A stretch of 64,000 nt of DNA from Paenibacillus sp. OV219 (GCF_900110075.1 NZ_FOCJ01000016.1:1-64000), one strand, 5' to 3'; shown: positions 19,872 through 29,794, counted from the first letter of the stretch. The notes: a model not told the origin generated them from the letters alone. Made by a program: numbers and translations.

Positions 19872-20393
19872 ATGAAACGGCGGGACGATGTGCTGCTTGT
19901 CGACGGGTACAATATGATCGGCGCCTGGCCGGAGCTTGCCGCTTTGCGGGACAAGGACTTCGAGGATGCGCGCGACCGGCTGTTGGAGATGCTCGCTGAC
20001 TATCAAGGTTTTACGGGCATGACGGTTATTGTCGTGTTTGACGCGCATCAAGTTCCAGGCATCGGTAAAACCTTCAAGCAGCGCAGGCTGACGGTCGTTT
20101 TTACGAAGGAGAAGGAAACAGCCGATGCTTGCATTGAGCGGTTTGCATCGGAAATGGCGCAACGAAGCCGTAATATCCATGTTGCTACGTCAGATATGAT
20201 TGAGCAGCATGTCATATTCGGCAAAGGCGCTCTTCGTAAATCTGCAAGGGAGCTGCTGACTGAGATCAAGCAGAGCCGCAAAGCGATTCAACATAAAGTT
20301 GAGCAGAAGACTAACGTGAGGAATGAGCTCGACAGCAACTTGAAGATGGATGTCCGGATGAAACTGGAAAAGATGCGTCGAGGCGAATTGTAG
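19872..20393 (+). CDS. rae1: YacP/Rae1, NYN-domain ribosome-associated endoribonuclease
   Basis: A 173-residue PIN-like NYN-domain protein. DVLLVDGYNMIGAWPE at the N-terminus and VVFDAHQVPG supply acidic metal-site residues. A basic C-terminal tail follows. The B. subtilis homologue Rae1 cuts mRNA in the ribosomal A site. It sits next to rlmB with a 3-bp gap and no clear own ribosome site, so it is probably coupled. Confidence 0.9.
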   Translation: MKRRDDVLLVDGYNMIGAWPELAALRDKDFEDARDRLLEMLADYQGFTGMTVIVVFDAHQVPGIGKTFKQRRLTVVFTKEKETADACIERFASEMAQRSRNIHVATSDMIEQHVIFGKGALRKSARELLTEIKQSRKAIQHKVEQKTNVRNELDSNLKMDVRMKLEKMRRGEL

Positions 20394-20502
20394 TGTATAG
20401 CTGGTGTAATCAAGGTGTTAATTTCAGTTAACGAAACATCTAAGATTCGGTGTGATATTCCAGATTTGCTAGATAATAAACAGCCGCGAGGCGCCGTTAT
20501 CA

Positions 20503-20532
20503 TTGACTGAATTAGGTTACATAATGTATACT
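20503..20532 (+). promoter_or_regulatory. Probable promoter of sigH
   Basis: TTGACT (20503-20508) and TATACT (20527-20532) are separated by 18 bp, 155 bp before the sigH start. No clear repressor site is recognised in the AT-rich 293-bp gap. AbrB control is known in B. subtilis but is not readable from sequence. Confidence 0.5.
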
Positions 20533-20686
20533 GAGTCTATGTTTCTCATCGTGGATACTAGTGCTAGATTGATTTTTCCAGGTTTGCTGCATGCTCTTAA
20601 TATGATTAACAAATGTGCGCCGGTATATAGATTATGCTACTGAAAGTTAAGGGCATTGTACGCCTTTCGAGCCGGAGGGATTGTTC

Positions 20687-21337
20687 GTGAGCATCGACCT
20701 CAGAGAATGGAAAACGCTGGACTATGACTGCAGAACGGACGAAGACATTGTAGAGACGGTTCGCGAGGGTGATAGCGAAGCTCTTGAATATTTAATAAAC
20801 AAATATAAGAACTTTGTCCGGGCTAAAGCGCGATCCTATTTCTTGATCGGGGCCGACCGCGAGGATATCGTCCAAGAAGGTATGATTGGTCTTTACAAGG
20901 CGATTCGCGATTTTAAAGGGGATAAGCTTGCTTCTTTCAAGGCGTTTGCTGAATTGTGCATTACAAGGCAGATTATTACGGCAATTAAGACCGCCACACG
21001 CCAGAAGCATATTCCACTGAATTCGTATGTTTCGCTCGATAAGCCGATCTACGACGAGGACTCTGACCGTACGTTGCTTGATGTTATCTGCGGGACTAGA
21101 GTGTCGGATCCGGAAGAATTGATCATCAATCAAGAGGAATTCATTGGTCTTGAAGATAAGATGTCGGAGATTCTGAGTGATCTTGAACGTAAGGTGCTCA
21201 TGCTTTATCTTGACGGGAGATCCTATCAAGAAATTGCTGTCGATCTCGATCGCCATGTGAAGTCCATCGATAACGCGCTGCAACGTGTGAAACGGAAGTT
21301 AGAACGTTACCTCGAGCTGCGAGATATTGGAAGCTAA
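20687..21337 (+). CDS. sigH: RNA polymerase sigma factor SigH
   Basis: A 216-residue sigma-70 family factor for the transition to stationary phase and entry into sporulation. Region 2 is very conserved (FVRAKARSYFLIGADREDIVQEGMIGLYKAIRDF). Region 4 carries the HTH (DGRSYQEIAVDLDRHVKSIDNALQRVKRKLE). The GTG at 20687 is seven bases after GGAGGG. The TTG at 20681 abuts that site. It has its own terminator, so it is probably expressed separately from rpmG-secE-nusG. Confidence 0.96.
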   Translation: MSIDLREWKTLDYDCRTDEDIVETVREGDSEALEYLINKYKNFVRAKARSYFLIGADREDIVQEGMIGLYKAIRDFKGDKLASFKAFAELCITRQIITAIKTATRQKHIPLNSYVSLDKPIYDEDSDRTLLDVICGTRVSDPEELIINQEEFIGLEDKMSEILSDLERKVLMLYLDGRSYQEIAVDLDRHVKSIDNALQRVKRKLERYLELRDIGS

Positions 21338-21351
21338 CCGACTTAAATAGG

Positions 21352-21373
21352 GAGCCGCCGAGGCTCTTTTTTT
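21352..21373 (+). terminator. sigH terminator
   Basis: GAGCC-GCCGA-GGCTC followed by seven T, 15 bp after the sigH stop. Confidence 0.75.
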
Positions 21374-21410
21374 AATGGGAGGGTATTTCACGGTTTGAAG
21401 TGCCTCTCCG

Positions 21411-21426
21411 TTGACAATACTGTCAA
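21411..21426. promoter_or_regulatory. Perfect inverted repeat, possible operator
   Basis: TTGACA-ATAC-TGTCAA is a 6+4+6 perfect palindrome in the sigH-rpmG gap, about 100 bp upstream of the predicted rpmG promoter. No protein family is assigned to it. Confidence 0.35.
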
Positions 21427-21525
21427 TTGCGGAAATGGAAATGTTCGTCTTATTTGCTCTGTCGTCTATGTCTCTTATGTGAACGGCAAGTGAGTGATAT
21501 ACCAGTGTACAGGAACAGTTTTCCG

Positions 21526-21554
21526 TTGACACTGAATATTGCTTGTGATAAAGT
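21526..21554 (+). promoter_or_regulatory. Promoter of rpmG-secE-nusG
   Basis: A consensus TTGACA (21526-21531), 17 bp, then TAAAGT (21549-21554) preceded by an extended TGa. The transcript starts about 110 bp before rpmG and passes a short CCTA-AA-TAGG element followed by a T-run. Confidence 0.65.
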
Positions 21555-21664
21555 GTTTTGGTAGCCCTAAATAGGTCTTTTTTTATTATGGGTTCTGAAT
21601 CAGGCTAGATTCACATACATGCATCACATTTATTTATTTATGGTAAGTTCGGGAGGTGTCAGCA

Positions 21665-21814
21665 ATGCGGGTAATAATTACGTTGGCTTGCACAAACTGC
21701 AAACAAAGAAACTATGCTTCGAGCAAGAACAAACGGAATCACCCTGACCGTATTGAGATGAAGAAGTTTTGCAAGTATTGTAACGAGCATACTCCTCATC
21801 GCGAAACTCGATAG
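21665..21814 (+). CDS. rpmG: Ribosomal protein L33, zinc form
   Basis: A 49-residue protein. CTNC and CKYC form the zinc ribbon, and the basic [15 protein letters not shown] segment is typical of L33. The start ATG follows GGGAGGTG. The rpmG-secE-nusG order is standard, with secE starting 20 bp downstream. Confidence 0.95.
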   Translation: MRVIITLACTNCKQRNYASSKNKRNHPDRIEMKKFCKYCNEHTPHRETR

Positions 21815-21834
21815 GTCAATTTGGAGGTGTGGAC

Positions 21835-22044
21835 GTGGCATTTTTAGCTAAACTGAAGCAGAGCTTCGGGTCGACTTTTTCCTTCTTAACCGACAGCTTC
21901 GCGGAACTGAAGAAGGTCCGCTGGCCAAGCCGCAAGGAATTGACAAGCTATACGCTCGTAGTTTTCTTTACGATTGTAGCAGTGACAATTTACTTCTGGG
22001 TTCTTGACATCGGGATTTCCGCATTGGTTGAACTGATTGTTTAA
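21835..22044 (+). CDS. secE: SecE, preprotein translocase subunit
   Basis: A 69-residue single-span subunit of the SecYEG channel. An amphipathic helix (LKKVRWPSRKELTSY) lies on the cytoplasmic side, followed by one membrane helix. The GTG at 21835 is seven bases after TTGGAGG. The GTG at 21829 is too close to that site. Confidence 0.94.
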   Translation: MAFLAKLKQSFGSTFSFLTDSFAELKKVRWPSRKELTSYTLVVFFTIVAVTIYFWVLDIGISALVELIV

Positions 22045-22067
22045 GAAGGGTCCAAGGGTGGCTTGAG

Positions 22068-22610
22068 ATGGAAACGATGGAGAAAAGATGGTATGTTGTT
22101 CACACCTATTCTGGGTATGAGAACAAAGTAAAAGCGAATTTGGAGAAACGTGTTGAATCCATGGGCATGGAAGATAAGATCTTCCGTGTGCTTGTACCGA
22201 TGGAGGAAGAGGTTGTAAACAAGGACGGTAAGAAAAAGATCGTCATGCGTAAAGTTTACCCTGGTTATGTCCTCGTCGAAATGGTTCAGACGGATGATTC
22301 CTGGTATGTCGTTCGCAACACTCCCGGCGTAACCGGATTTGTCGGTTCGACTGGCTCAGGTTCGAAACCTACCCCACTTTTGCCTGATGAAGTGGAGCAG
22401 ATTTTGAAACATATGGGTATGGAAGAACCTAAACCGAAGATCGAATTCGATCTGAAGGAGACGGTACGTGTTAAAGTCGGGCCGTTCGCTAATTTTGTCG
22501 GAACAGTGGAAGAAATTCTGCTCGACAAGAGCAAGCTGAAGGTGCATGTCAACATGTTCGGCAGAGAAACTCCGGTTGAGCTTGACTACGGTCAAGTAGA
22601 GAAGGTTTAA
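22068..22610 (+). CDS. nusG: NusG, transcription elongation factor
   Basis: A 180-residue protein that binds RNA polymerase and affects pausing and antitermination. The NGN domain begins KRWYVVHTYSGYENKVK. The C-terminal KOW domain contains VRVKVGPFANFVGTVEEI. AGGGTGG lies six bases before the ATG. It precedes the L11 operon. Confidence 0.96.
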   Translation: METMEKRWYVVHTYSGYENKVKANLEKRVESMGMEDKIFRVLVPMEEEVVNKDGKKKIVMRKVYPGYVLVEMVQTDDSWYVVRNTPGVTGFVGSTGSGSKPTPLLPDEVEQILKHMGMEEPKPKIEFDLKETVRVKVGPFANFVGTVEEILLDKSKLKVHVNMFGRETPVELDYGQVEKV

Positions 22611-22624
22611 TAGACCTGCCAAGC

Positions 22625-22658
22625 CTAACGTGATCGCCTTGCGGCGATGAAACGTTAG
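22625..22658 (+). promoter_or_regulatory. Candidate L1-binding autoregulatory hairpin
   Basis: CTAACGT (22625-22631) pairs with ACGTTAG (22652-22658), and ATCGCC (22633-22638) pairs with GGCGAT (22643-22648). The two stems are joined by an asymmetric internal loop, G on one side and GAA on the other. An asymmetric loop between two short helices, just upstream of rplK-rplA, is the form of known L1 mRNA targets. No T-run follows, so it is not a terminator. Confidence 0.6.
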
Positions 22659-22696
22659 TGCAAACATGTGATTATTACGGCAAGGAGGTGTTCATC

Positions 22697-23122
22697 ATGG
22701 CAAAAAAGGTCATCAAGTTGGTTAAACTGCAAGTTCCAGCTGGTAAAGCGAATCCGGCTCCGCCGATCGGCCCAGCACTAGGTCAAGCAGGCGTAAACAT
22801 CATGGCGTTCTGTAAAGAGTTCAATGCTCGTACAGCTGATCAAGCGGGTCTTATTATCCCGGTTGTAATTACAGTATTCGAGGATCGTTCTTTCACTTTC
22901 GAAACGAAGACTCCACCGGCTGCAGTACTTCTTCGCGTTGCTGCTAAGATTGCTAAGGGTTCCGGCGAGCCTAACAAGAAAAAAGTAGCTACAGTTAAGC
23001 GTTCGGTCGTTCGTGAGATCGCTGAGCAAAAAATGCCTGATCTCAACGCAGCTTCTGTAGAAGCAGCAATGCGCATGGTTGAAGGTACAGCGCGCAGCAT
23101 GGGCGTTGTCATCGAAGACTAA
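22697..23122 (+). CDS. rplK: Ribosomal protein L11
   Basis: A 141-residue protein of the GTPase-associated centre. The N-domain carries the proline-rich [19 protein letters not shown]. The C-terminal rRNA-binding domain contains [13 protein letters not shown]. The ATG at 22697 follows AAGGAGGTG. The longer frame from 22658 overlaps the leader hairpin and is rejected. Confidence 0.97.
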   Translation: MAKKVIKLVKLQVPAGKANPAPPIGPALGQAGVNIMAFCKEFNARTADQAGLIIPVVITVFEDRSFTFETKTPPAAVLLRVAAKIAKGSGEPNKKKVATVKRSVVREIAEQKMPDLNAASVEAAMRMVEGTARSMGVVIED

Positions 23123-23256
23123 TTCGCATGAGCAACAACTAGGACACGCCAGATGGCGTTGTCTGACTAGGCGGAACTTGTTTTCGCTTAGGTGGGAGGA
23201 TCTCCATTTCGCATGGAGTATTTTCCGCTACTACCACACAAGGAGGAGAATTTTTA

Positions 23257-23949
23257 ATGGCTAAACACGGTAAAAAATATCTTGAAGCTGCAAAACTGAT
23301 TGATTCCGAAGCTACCTACGAAGCTCTTGAAGCTATTGAACTCGTTCAGAAAGCTTCGACTGCAAAGTTCGACGAAACTGTTGAAGTAGCAGTTCGTTTG
23401 GGTGTAGACCCTAAGAAACAAGACCAAGCTGTTCGTGGCGTAGTTGTGCTTCCTCACGGCACTGGTAAAACAAAGCGCGTACTCGTTTTTGCTAAAGGCG
23501 ATAAAGCTAAAGAAGCAGAAGCAGCTGGCGCAGATTATGTTGGCGATGCTGACGTAATCGCAAAAATCCAACAAGGCTGGTTTGAGTTCGACGTTTGCGT
23601 TGCAACTCCGGACATGATGGCTGAAGTTGGTAAACTCGGTCGTATCCTCGGCGGTAAAGGTCTTATGCCTAACCCTAAAGCGGGTACAGTAACGTTTGAC
23701 GTTACGAAAGCCGTTCAAGAGATCAAGGCTGGTAAGATTGAATACCGTCTTGACCGTGCAGGTCAAATCCACGCACCAATCGGTAAAGTATCGTTCGATG
23801 CTGAGAAGCTGAACGAGAACTTGAAATCGTTGGTGGATGCGCTGAACCGTGCTAAGCCGGCTGCAGCTAAAGGGGTTTACCTGAAAAACATTGCGGTTTC
23901 CTCGACAATGGGTCCTGGCGCGCGTGTTAACGCAGCTGAATTCCGTTAA
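23257..23949 (+). CDS. rplA: Ribosomal protein L1
   Basis: A 230-residue two-domain protein of the L1 stalk and the likely translational repressor of rplK-rplA. The signature [14 protein letters not shown] is present. AAGGAGGAG precedes the ATG. The 134-bp spacer from rplK is unusually long and contains several hairpins. Confidence 0.97.
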   Translation: MAKHGKKYLEAAKLIDSEATYEALEAIELVQKASTAKFDETVEVAVRLGVDPKKQDQAVRGVVVLPHGTGKTKRVLVFAKGDKAKEAEAAGADYVGDADVIAKIQQGWFEFDVCVATPDMMAEVGKLGRILGGKGLMPNPKAGTVTFDVTKAVQEIKAGKIEYRLDRAGQIHAPIGKVSFDAEKLNENLKSLVDALNRAKPAAAKGVYLKNIAVSSTMGPGARVNAAEFR

Positions 23950-23984
23950 GAGAAAACGCAACTTTGAAATTCGAATATGCATAC

Positions 23985-24118
23985 CGAAGACAGTAGGTGC
24001 CTGCGCGGCTTAATTCCCTACCGAGGTGTTATGATAAACGTGTTTGTTCGCTGCCTGCTTTGGCAGGTGCGATTTACGGACCATCATGGCCTTCGCACTG
24101 TCTGCGGGGGCCTTTCTC
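23985..24118 (+). promoter_or_regulatory. L10 ribosomal protein leader with attenuator
   Basis: Structured leader ahead of rplJ. GACAGT (23989-23994) can pair with ACTGTC (24097-24102), enclosing GTAGG/CCTAC and CTGCC/GGCAG hairpins. The alternative is GGCCTTCGCA (24088-24097) pairing with TGCGGGGGCC (24103-24112), followed by TTTC, an attenuator that competes with the long-range helix. This matches the known Firmicutes L10 leader, where L10(L12)4 binding controls rplJL. Confidence 0.82.
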
Positions 24119-24187
24119 ATGCACCGACTGGAAAGGACTCCGCTGCTTTCAATCGGGATGTTGATAACATAACGGGAGGTGTACATT

Positions 24188-24685
24188 TTGGCTAACGCAA
24201 ATATCATTCAAGGTAAAGAGGCTGCTGTTGCAGAAATCACAACGAAACTTCGTGAGAGCTCCGCTACAGTTGTTGCTGATTACCGTGGTCTTAACGTTGC
24301 TCAAGTAACTGAGCTTCGTAAGCAATTGCGCGCAGCGAACGTTGAGTTCCAAGTGTTGAAGAACTCCTTGGTTCGTCGTGCAACTGCTAACGCAGAACTT
24401 TCTGAGCTGGATGCCGCTCTTGCTGGTCCTACAGCAATCGCGTTCAGTAAAGATGATGCTGTTGCTCCTGCTAAAATCTTGGCTGATTTCGCTAAGAAGA
24501 ACGACGCACTGAAACTTAAAGGCGGCGTTATCGCAGGTCAAGTATTCAACGCAGAAGAAATTAAAGCATTGGCAGATCTGCCTTCCCGCGAAGGTTTGCT
24601 CTCCATGCTCCTCAGCGTGCTTCAAGCACCAATGCGCAACTTCGCCCTTGCGGTTAAAGCTGTTGCAGAGAAACAAGAAGCTTAA
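24188..24685 (+). CDS. rplJ: Ribosomal protein L10
   Basis: A 165-residue protein forming the base of the L7/L12 stalk. The N-domain has [21 protein letters not shown]. The C-terminal helix ([21 protein letters not shown]) binds L12 dimers. The TTG at 24188 is eight bases after GGGAGG. The GTG at 24179 overlaps that site. Confidence 0.95.
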   Translation: MANANIIQGKEAAVAEITTKLRESSATVVADYRGLNVAQVTELRKQLRAANVEFQVLKNSLVRRATANAELSELDAALAGPTAIAFSKDDAVAPAKILADFAKKNDALKLKGGVIAGQVFNAEEIKALADLPSREGLLSMLLSVLQAPMRNFALAVKAVAEKQEA

Positions 24686-24748
24686 TTTCCTATCCGGCAA
24701 GCCGGAATTTAATAACAAAAACAAAACAAATTATTGGAGGTTTATCTC

Positions 24749-25108
24749 ATGAGTAAAGAGCAAATCTTGGAAGCCATCAAAGGCATGAACGTACTCGAAC
24801 TGAACGACCTGGTTAAAGCAATCGAAGAAGAATTCGGCGTAACTGCTGCAGCACCAGTTGCAGCAGCAGGTGCAGCAGCAGCTGTAGTCGAAGAGCAAAC
24901 TGAGTTCGACGTAATCTTGAACAACGCTGGTGCTTCCAAAATCAACGTTATCAAAGCAGTTCGCGAAATCACAGGTCTTGGCCTGAAAGAAGCGAAAGAC
25001 CTTGTTGACGGCGCTCCTAAAGCTGTTAAAGAAAGAGTATCCAAAGAAGACGCTGATGCTGTTAAAGCTAAGCTTGAAGAAGCAGGCGCTTCCGTAGAAG
25101 TTAAGTAA
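24749..25108 (+). CDS. rplL: Ribosomal protein L7/L12
   Basis: A 119-residue acidic stalk protein. The N-terminal dimerisation helix is joined by an Ala-rich hinge (about 37-55) to the C-domain with [19 protein letters not shown], which contacts elongation factors. TTGGAGG precedes the ATG at 24749. Confidence 0.97.
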   Translation: MSKEQILEAIKGMNVLELNDLVKAIEEEFGVTAAAPVAAAGAAAAVVEEQTEFDVILNNAGASKINVIKAVREITGLGLKEAKDLVDGAPKAVKERVSKEDADAVKAKLEEAGASVEVK

Positions 25109-25128
25109 TAATCCGCTTAATAGCGGCG

Positions 25129-25161
25129 AACCCCTTGGAGCTCTTGCTTCAAGGGGTTTCC
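25129..25161 (+). terminator. Terminator-like hairpin after rplL
   Basis: AACCCCTTG / CAAGGGGTT is a perfect nine-base stem with a 12-base loop, followed by a weak T-rich run. It could end or attenuate transcription before the methyltransferase gene. Confidence 0.6.
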
Positions 25162-25200
25162 TTAATTTATAGGACTGTTCTGTTGAAGGAGGAAGCTTTC

Positions 25201-25803
25201 GTGGCAGACCATTATTATACGCATAAACCAAGTACAGTGCATGATCGCCATCAGCTAGAGACGGAAATCCGTGGTTATAAGCTGAAATTCATGACGGATG
25301 CCGGCGTATTCTCGAAGACGGGCATTGATTATGGCAGTAGAGTGCTGCTTGAAGCGCTTGAGCTAGGTGAGCAGGCGAATGTACTGGACGTTGGCTGTGG
25401 TTACGGGCCGATTGGGATTACAGCGGCGAAGCTTGCGAGTGAAGGTAAAGTAACGATGATTGATATCAATGAGCGTGCAGTCGGACTTGCGAATGAGAAC
25501 GCGAAGCTGAACGGCGTTACGAATGCAATTGCGCTACAAAGCGATATCTATGAGAGTGTGCAAGACCGTTCCTTCGATACAATCATAACGAATCCTCCAA
25601 TTCGGGCGGGTAAAGAAATTGTCCACCGTATCTTTGAAGAAGGTGCGAAGTTACTAGCTCCGGGCGGTGCAATGTGGGTAGTTATTCAGAAGAAGCAAGG
25701 TGCGCCATCCGCTGAAGCCAAGCTCGAAGCGATATTTGGTAATGTTGAAGAAGTAACCAAGGACAAGGGATATCGTATATTTAGGTCGATGAAAGAAGAC
25801 TAG
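25201..25803 (+). CDS. RsmC-like class I methyltransferase (YbxB type)
   Basis: A 200-residue SAM-dependent methyltransferase. The SAM motif is LDVGCGYGPIG, the acidic residue is in MIDINERA, and the catalytic NPPIRAGK is of the N6/N2 amino-methylase type. It is the size of the C-terminal half of E. coli RsmC and equals B. subtilis YbxB. A 16S rRNA guanine substrate is plausible but unproven. The GTG at 25201 follows AAGGAGG. It lies between rplL and rpoB, as in Bacillus. Confidence 0.88.
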   Translation: MADHYYTHKPSTVHDRHQLETEIRGYKLKFMTDAGVFSKTGIDYGSRVLLEALELGEQANVLDVGCGYGPIGITAAKLASEGKVTMIDINERAVGLANENAKLNGVTNAIALQSDIYESVQDRSFDTIITNPPIRAGKEIVHRIFEEGAKLLAPGGAMWVVIQKKQGAPSAEAKLEAIFGNVEEVTKDKGYRIFRSMKED

Positions 25804-25822
25804 GATATAAATGAACATTTTG

Positions 25823-25857
25823 TTGACTTGACTTTTCTAATGTGATATCATTATAAA
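25823..25857 (+). promoter_or_regulatory. Promoter region of rpoB-rpoC
   Basis: TTGACT (25823-25828), 17 bp, then TATCAT (25846-25851) with an extended TGa. An overlapping pair, TTGACT (25828-25833) and TATAAA (25852-25857), has an 18-bp spacer. The 442-bp gap before rpoB also has a lone TATAAT (25943-25948) and a weak GCTCTT..AAGGGC hairpin with a T-rich tail (about 26026-26060). Otherwise no gene is seen there. Confidence 0.6.
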
Positions 25858-26245
25858 ATGTCAGTATTAAAATGGGTACAATGTCTTTAGTGAACTAAAA
25901 TGTCAAGCGGTATTTTAACGTATAGAATACGCGCATTTGACGTATAATGTTTACATTTTGGGTCAAAATTACTTGATATGAGACTTTTACGGTCTATGCT
26001 GTAAAGGTATGACTGACAGAGGTATGCTCTTCTTTCGAACTCTCGATAAGGGCTTTTCTTTATTTGAATCAGTATTTTGCTTAAAGGTGCAAAGCTGATT
26101 TTAACAATGTGAAACGTTCGAGATTTCTTGCTTGTGAGTGAATGATTCAAATTCATGAGCGAGTAGTAACAGCGAACTGTTTAAGCTTGTTTATACAAGG
26201 TCATTGTTCACTTTCTGTGAAGCAGACATGAGGGGTGAGGTTAAG

Positions 26246-29200
26246 TTGGCAGGACAACTTGTTCAGTATGGGCGTCGCACACGTAGAAGCTATGCCCGCA
26301 TCCGCGAGGTGCTCGAAGTTCCGAACCTGATTGAAATCCAACAAAAATCGTACGAGAAGTTTTTGGAGAAGGATTTGCTTGAGCTTTTCCAAGATATCTC
26401 GCCGATTCAGGATTTTACAGGTAATTTGATGCTTGAGTTCATCGATTATTCACTTGGTGAGCCTAAGTACTCTGTCGATGAGTCGAAGGAACGCGACGTT
26501 ACTTACGCAGCTCCGCTGCGTGTGAAAGTGCGGCTCATTAACAAAGAAACCGGCGAAGTGAAAGAGCAAGAAGTGTTCATGGGCGATTTCCCGCTGATGA
26601 CCGAAACGGGCACATTCATTATCAATGGAGCGGAACGTGTTATCGTCAGCCAATTGGTTCGTTCACCTAGCGTGTACTTTAGTACGAAAGTGGACAAAAA
26701 CGGCAAGAAAAACTATACAGCAACTGTGATTCCGAACCGTGGTGCTTGGCTGGAACTTGAGACTGATGCGAAGGACATCATCTATGTCCGTATCGATCGT
26801 ACTCGTAAAATTCCAGTGACGGTTCTTCTTCGCGCGCTTGGTTTTGGAACAGATGCTGAAATTTTAGAATTGCTGGGCCATGACGAATATATCCGCAACA
26901 CGCTGGATAAGGATAACACCGATTCCACGGAAAAAGCGCTTATCGAGATTTACGAAAGACTTCGTCCAGGTGAGCCACCGACGTTGGATAACGCTAAGAG
27001 CTTGCTAGTAGCTCGTTTCTTTGATCCAAAGCGTTATGATCTTGCTAACGTAGGACGTTACAAGATTAATAAGAAGCTTCACATCAAGAATCGTTTGTTC
27101 AACCAACGATTGGCTGAAACATTAGTTGATCCGGCTACGGGAGAGATTCTCGCTGAAGCTGGTCAAATGATTGACCGTCGTTTGCTGGATGAACTCATTC
27201 CGCATTTGGAGAACAACGTAGGTTTCAAAACCTATCACGTTGCGAACGGTGTGCTTGATGCTGATAGCATTCCATTGCAAACGATCAGCGTACACTCTCC
27301 ACTGGATGATAGTAAAGTGATCAAAGTTATTGCGAATGGCATTATTGACAAAGCAGTTAAGCATGTTACGCCTGCTGATATTATCTCATCTATCAACTAC
27401 TTCATTGACTTGCTTCATGGCGTTGGTAGTACAGATGATATCGACCACTTGGGTAACCGTCGTTTGCGTTCCGTTGGCGAACTGCTCCAGAACCAGTTCC
27501 GTATCGGTTTGTCCCGTATGGAGCGTGTTGTTCGTGAGCGGATGTCCATTCAGGATGCGAATGCAATTACGCCTCAGGCGCTCATAAACATTCGACCTGT
27601 TATTGCTTCGATTAAAGAGTTCTTCGGATCCTCACAATTGTCGCAATTTATGGATCAAACGAACCCGCTTGCTGAACTTACGCACAAACGTCGTCTGTCC
27701 GCACTCGGACCGGGCGGTTTGACTCGTGAGCGTGCGGGCTTTGAGGTTCGTGACGTTCATAACTCTCACTATGGCCGTATGTGTCCGATCGAGACGCCAG
27801 AGGGGCCGAACATCGGTCTGATCAACTCTTTGTCGACATTTGCGCGTATTAATGAATATGGCTTTATTGAAGCCCCATACCGCTGGGTTGATCCTAAGCT
27901 GGCTATAGTAACGGAGCAAATTGCATACCTGACTGCTGACGAAGAGGATAACTACGTTATCGCGCAAGCGAATGCGAAGCTTACCGGCGAAGGTAAATTC
28001 ATAGATGATGCGGTTATCGTTCGTTACAACAAGCAGGCGGACAATATTTTGACTATGCCAACCGAACGCGTTGACTACATGGACGTATCGCCGAAACAGG
28101 TTGTATCCGTCGCGACGGCGCTCATTCCGTTCCTCGAGAACGATGACTCCAACCGTGCGCTCATGGGTTCCAACATGCAACGTCAGGCTGTACCGCTTCT
28201 TATTCCGAAATCGCCGCTAGTCGGCACAGGAATGGAGCATAAGTCTGCGAAAGATTCCGGCGTATGTATCGTTGCTAAGTATGATGGCGTCATTGAACGC
28301 GTATCTGCTAACGAGATTTGGCTGCGTCGTGTTGAAATGGTAGATGGCAAGCCGGTTACAGGCGACCTTGTGAAGTCGAAGCTGCATAAGTTCATGCGTT
28401 CGAACCAAGGTACATGTATCAACCAACGTCCGCTTTGCCATAAAGGCGACATCGTTAAGAAAGGCGATATCCTTGCTGACGGTCCTTCTACAGAAATGGG
28501 CGAATTGGCGCTCGGACGTAACGTTGTTGTTGCGTTCATGACGTGGGAAGGCTACAACTACGAGGATGCGATTCTACTTAGCGAGAAGCTCGTTAAAGAG
28601 GACGTGTACACGTCGATTCATATTGAGGAATATGAGTCTGAAGCGCGTGATACGAAGCTCGGACCTGAAGAAATTACACGCGACATTCCGAACGTCGGTG
28701 AAGAGGCGCTCCGCAACCTTGACGAGCGTGGCATCATCCGTGTCGGTGCTGAGATTAGTGCAGGAGACATTCTCGTTGGTAAAGTAACGCCTAAAGGCGT
28801 GACAGAGCTGACGGCTGAAGAACGTTTGCTGCATGCAATCTTTGGTGAGAAGGCGCGCGAAGTTCGTGATACGAGCCTCCGTGTACCTCATGGTACTGAC
28901 GGTATCGTCGTTGACGTTAAAGTATTTACGCGTGAGAACGGTGACGAGCTGCCACCAGGCGTTAACCAACTCGTACGTGCCTATATTGCTCAGAAACGTA
29001 AGATCTCCGAAGGGGACAAAATGGCGGGACGACATGGTAACAAGGGTGTCATCGCTCGTATCCTTCCGGAAGAAGATATGCCGTTCCTGCCAGACGGCAC
29101 GCCTGTAGAGGTTGTTCTTAACCCGCTAGGCGTACCATCCCGTATGAACATCGGTCAAGTGCTCGAGGTTCACCTTGGCATGGCTTGTAAGCATCTTGGT

Positions 29201-29794
29201 ATTCACTCTGCAACTCCGGTATTCGATGGTGCTCGAGAGTATGACGTATTCGACACTATGGAAGAAGCAGGCATGCAGCGCAACGGTAAAACAATTCTAT
29301 ACGACGGGCGCTCCGGCGAGCCGTTCGAGCGTGAAGTTACCGTTGGTGTCATGTACATGATCAAACTGGCGCACATGGTTGATGATAAGATCCATGCTCG
29401 TTCCACTGGTCCTTACTCGCTCGTTACGCAACAGCCGCTGGGTGGTAAAGCTCAGTTCGGTGGTCAGCGTTTCGGGGAGATGGAAGTTTGGGCGCTTGAA
29501 GCCTATGGCGCCGCATATACGCTGCAAGAGATTTTGACAGTTAAGTCCGATGATGTTGTCGGTCGTGTCAAAACGTACGAATCGATCGTGAAGGGCGAGA
29601 ACGTTCCAGAACCGGGCGTGCCTGAATCGTTCAAAGTTTTGATCAAAGAGCTTCAGAGCTTAGGCATGGATGTTAAGATCCTGGCTGAGAACGAAGAAGA
29701 GATCGAAATGAAAGAGATGGATGATGAGGATGACGGAGCATCTGACAAGCTCAACCTCAATCTAGAAGGCACAGAGGTCGGCGCTGAATCATAG
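26246..29794 (+). CDS. rpoB: RNA polymerase beta subunit
   Basis: 1182 residues. The rifampicin-pocket region (27627-27710; [29 protein letters not shown]) has the wild-type, sensitive residues. Near the C-terminus are [21 protein letters not shown] and [16 protein letters not shown] chose TTG at 26246, giving [19 protein letters not shown]. The B. subtilis gene also starts with TTG at this point, and GGGGTGAGG lies five bases upstream. An acidic tail ([15 protein letters not shown]) ends the protein. Confidence 0.96.
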   Translation: MAGQLVQYGRRTRRSYARIREVLEVPNLIEIQQKSYEKFLEKDLLELFQDISPIQDFTGNLMLEFIDYSLGEPKYSVDESKERDVTYAAPLRVKVRLINKETGEVKEQEVFMGDFPLMTETGTFIINGAERVIVSQLVRSPSVYFSTKVDKNGKKNYTATVIPNRGAWLELETDAKDIIYVRIDRTRKIPVTVLLRALGFGTDAEILELLGHDEYIRNTLDKDNTDSTEKALIEIYERLRPGEPPTLDNAKSLLVARFFDPKRYDLANVGRYKINKKLHIKNRLFNQRLAETLVDPATGEILAEAGQMIDRRLLDELIPHLENNVGFKTYHVANGVLDADSIPLQTISVHSPLDDSKVIKVIANGIIDKAVKHVTPADIISSINYFIDLLHGVGSTDDIDHLGNRRLRSVGELLQNQFRIGLSRMERVVRERMSIQDANAITPQALINIRPVIASIKEFFGSSQLSQFMDQTNPLAELTHKRRLSALGPGGLTRERAGFEVRDVHNSHYGRMCPIETPEGPNIGLINSLSTFARINEYGFIEAPYRWVDPKLAIVTEQIAYLTADEEDNYVIAQANAKLTGEGKFIDDAVIVRYNKQADNILTMPTERVDYMDVSPKQVVSVATALIPFLENDDSNRALMGSNMQRQAVPLLIPKSPLVGTGMEHKSAKDSGVCIVAKYDGVIERVSANEIWLRRVEMVDGKPVTGDLVKSKLHKFMRSNQGTCINQRPLCHKGDIVKKGDILADGPSTEMGELALGRNVVVAFMTWEGYNYEDAILLSEKLVKEDVYTSIHIEEYESEARDTKLGPEEITRDIPNVGEEALRNLDERGIIRVGAEISAGDILVGKVTPKGVTELTAEERLLHAIFGEKAREVRDTSLRVPHGTDGIVVDVKVFTRENGDELPPGVNQLVRAYIAQKRKISEGDKMAGRHGNKGVIARILPEEDMPFLPDGTPVEVVLNPLGVPSRMNIGQVLEVHLGMACKHLGIHSATPVFDGAREYDVFDTMEEAGMQRNGKTILYDGRSGEPFEREVTVGVMYMIKLAHMVDDKIHARSTGPYSLVTQQPLGGKAQFGGQRFGEMEVWALEAYGAAYTLQEILTVKSDDVVGRVKTYESIVKGENVPEPGVPESFKVLIKELQSLGMDVKILAENEEEIEMKEMDDEDDGASDKLNLNLEGTEVGAES

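Noticed and set aside
26204-26245. N-terminal extension of rpoB from an upstream start
   Set aside because: The added residues are not in the family, whereas TTG at 26246 has a ribosome site and matches the Bacillus N-terminus.
27627-27710. Rifampicin-resistance change in rpoB
   Set aside because: The residues of the resistance region read as the wild-type Bacilli sequence.
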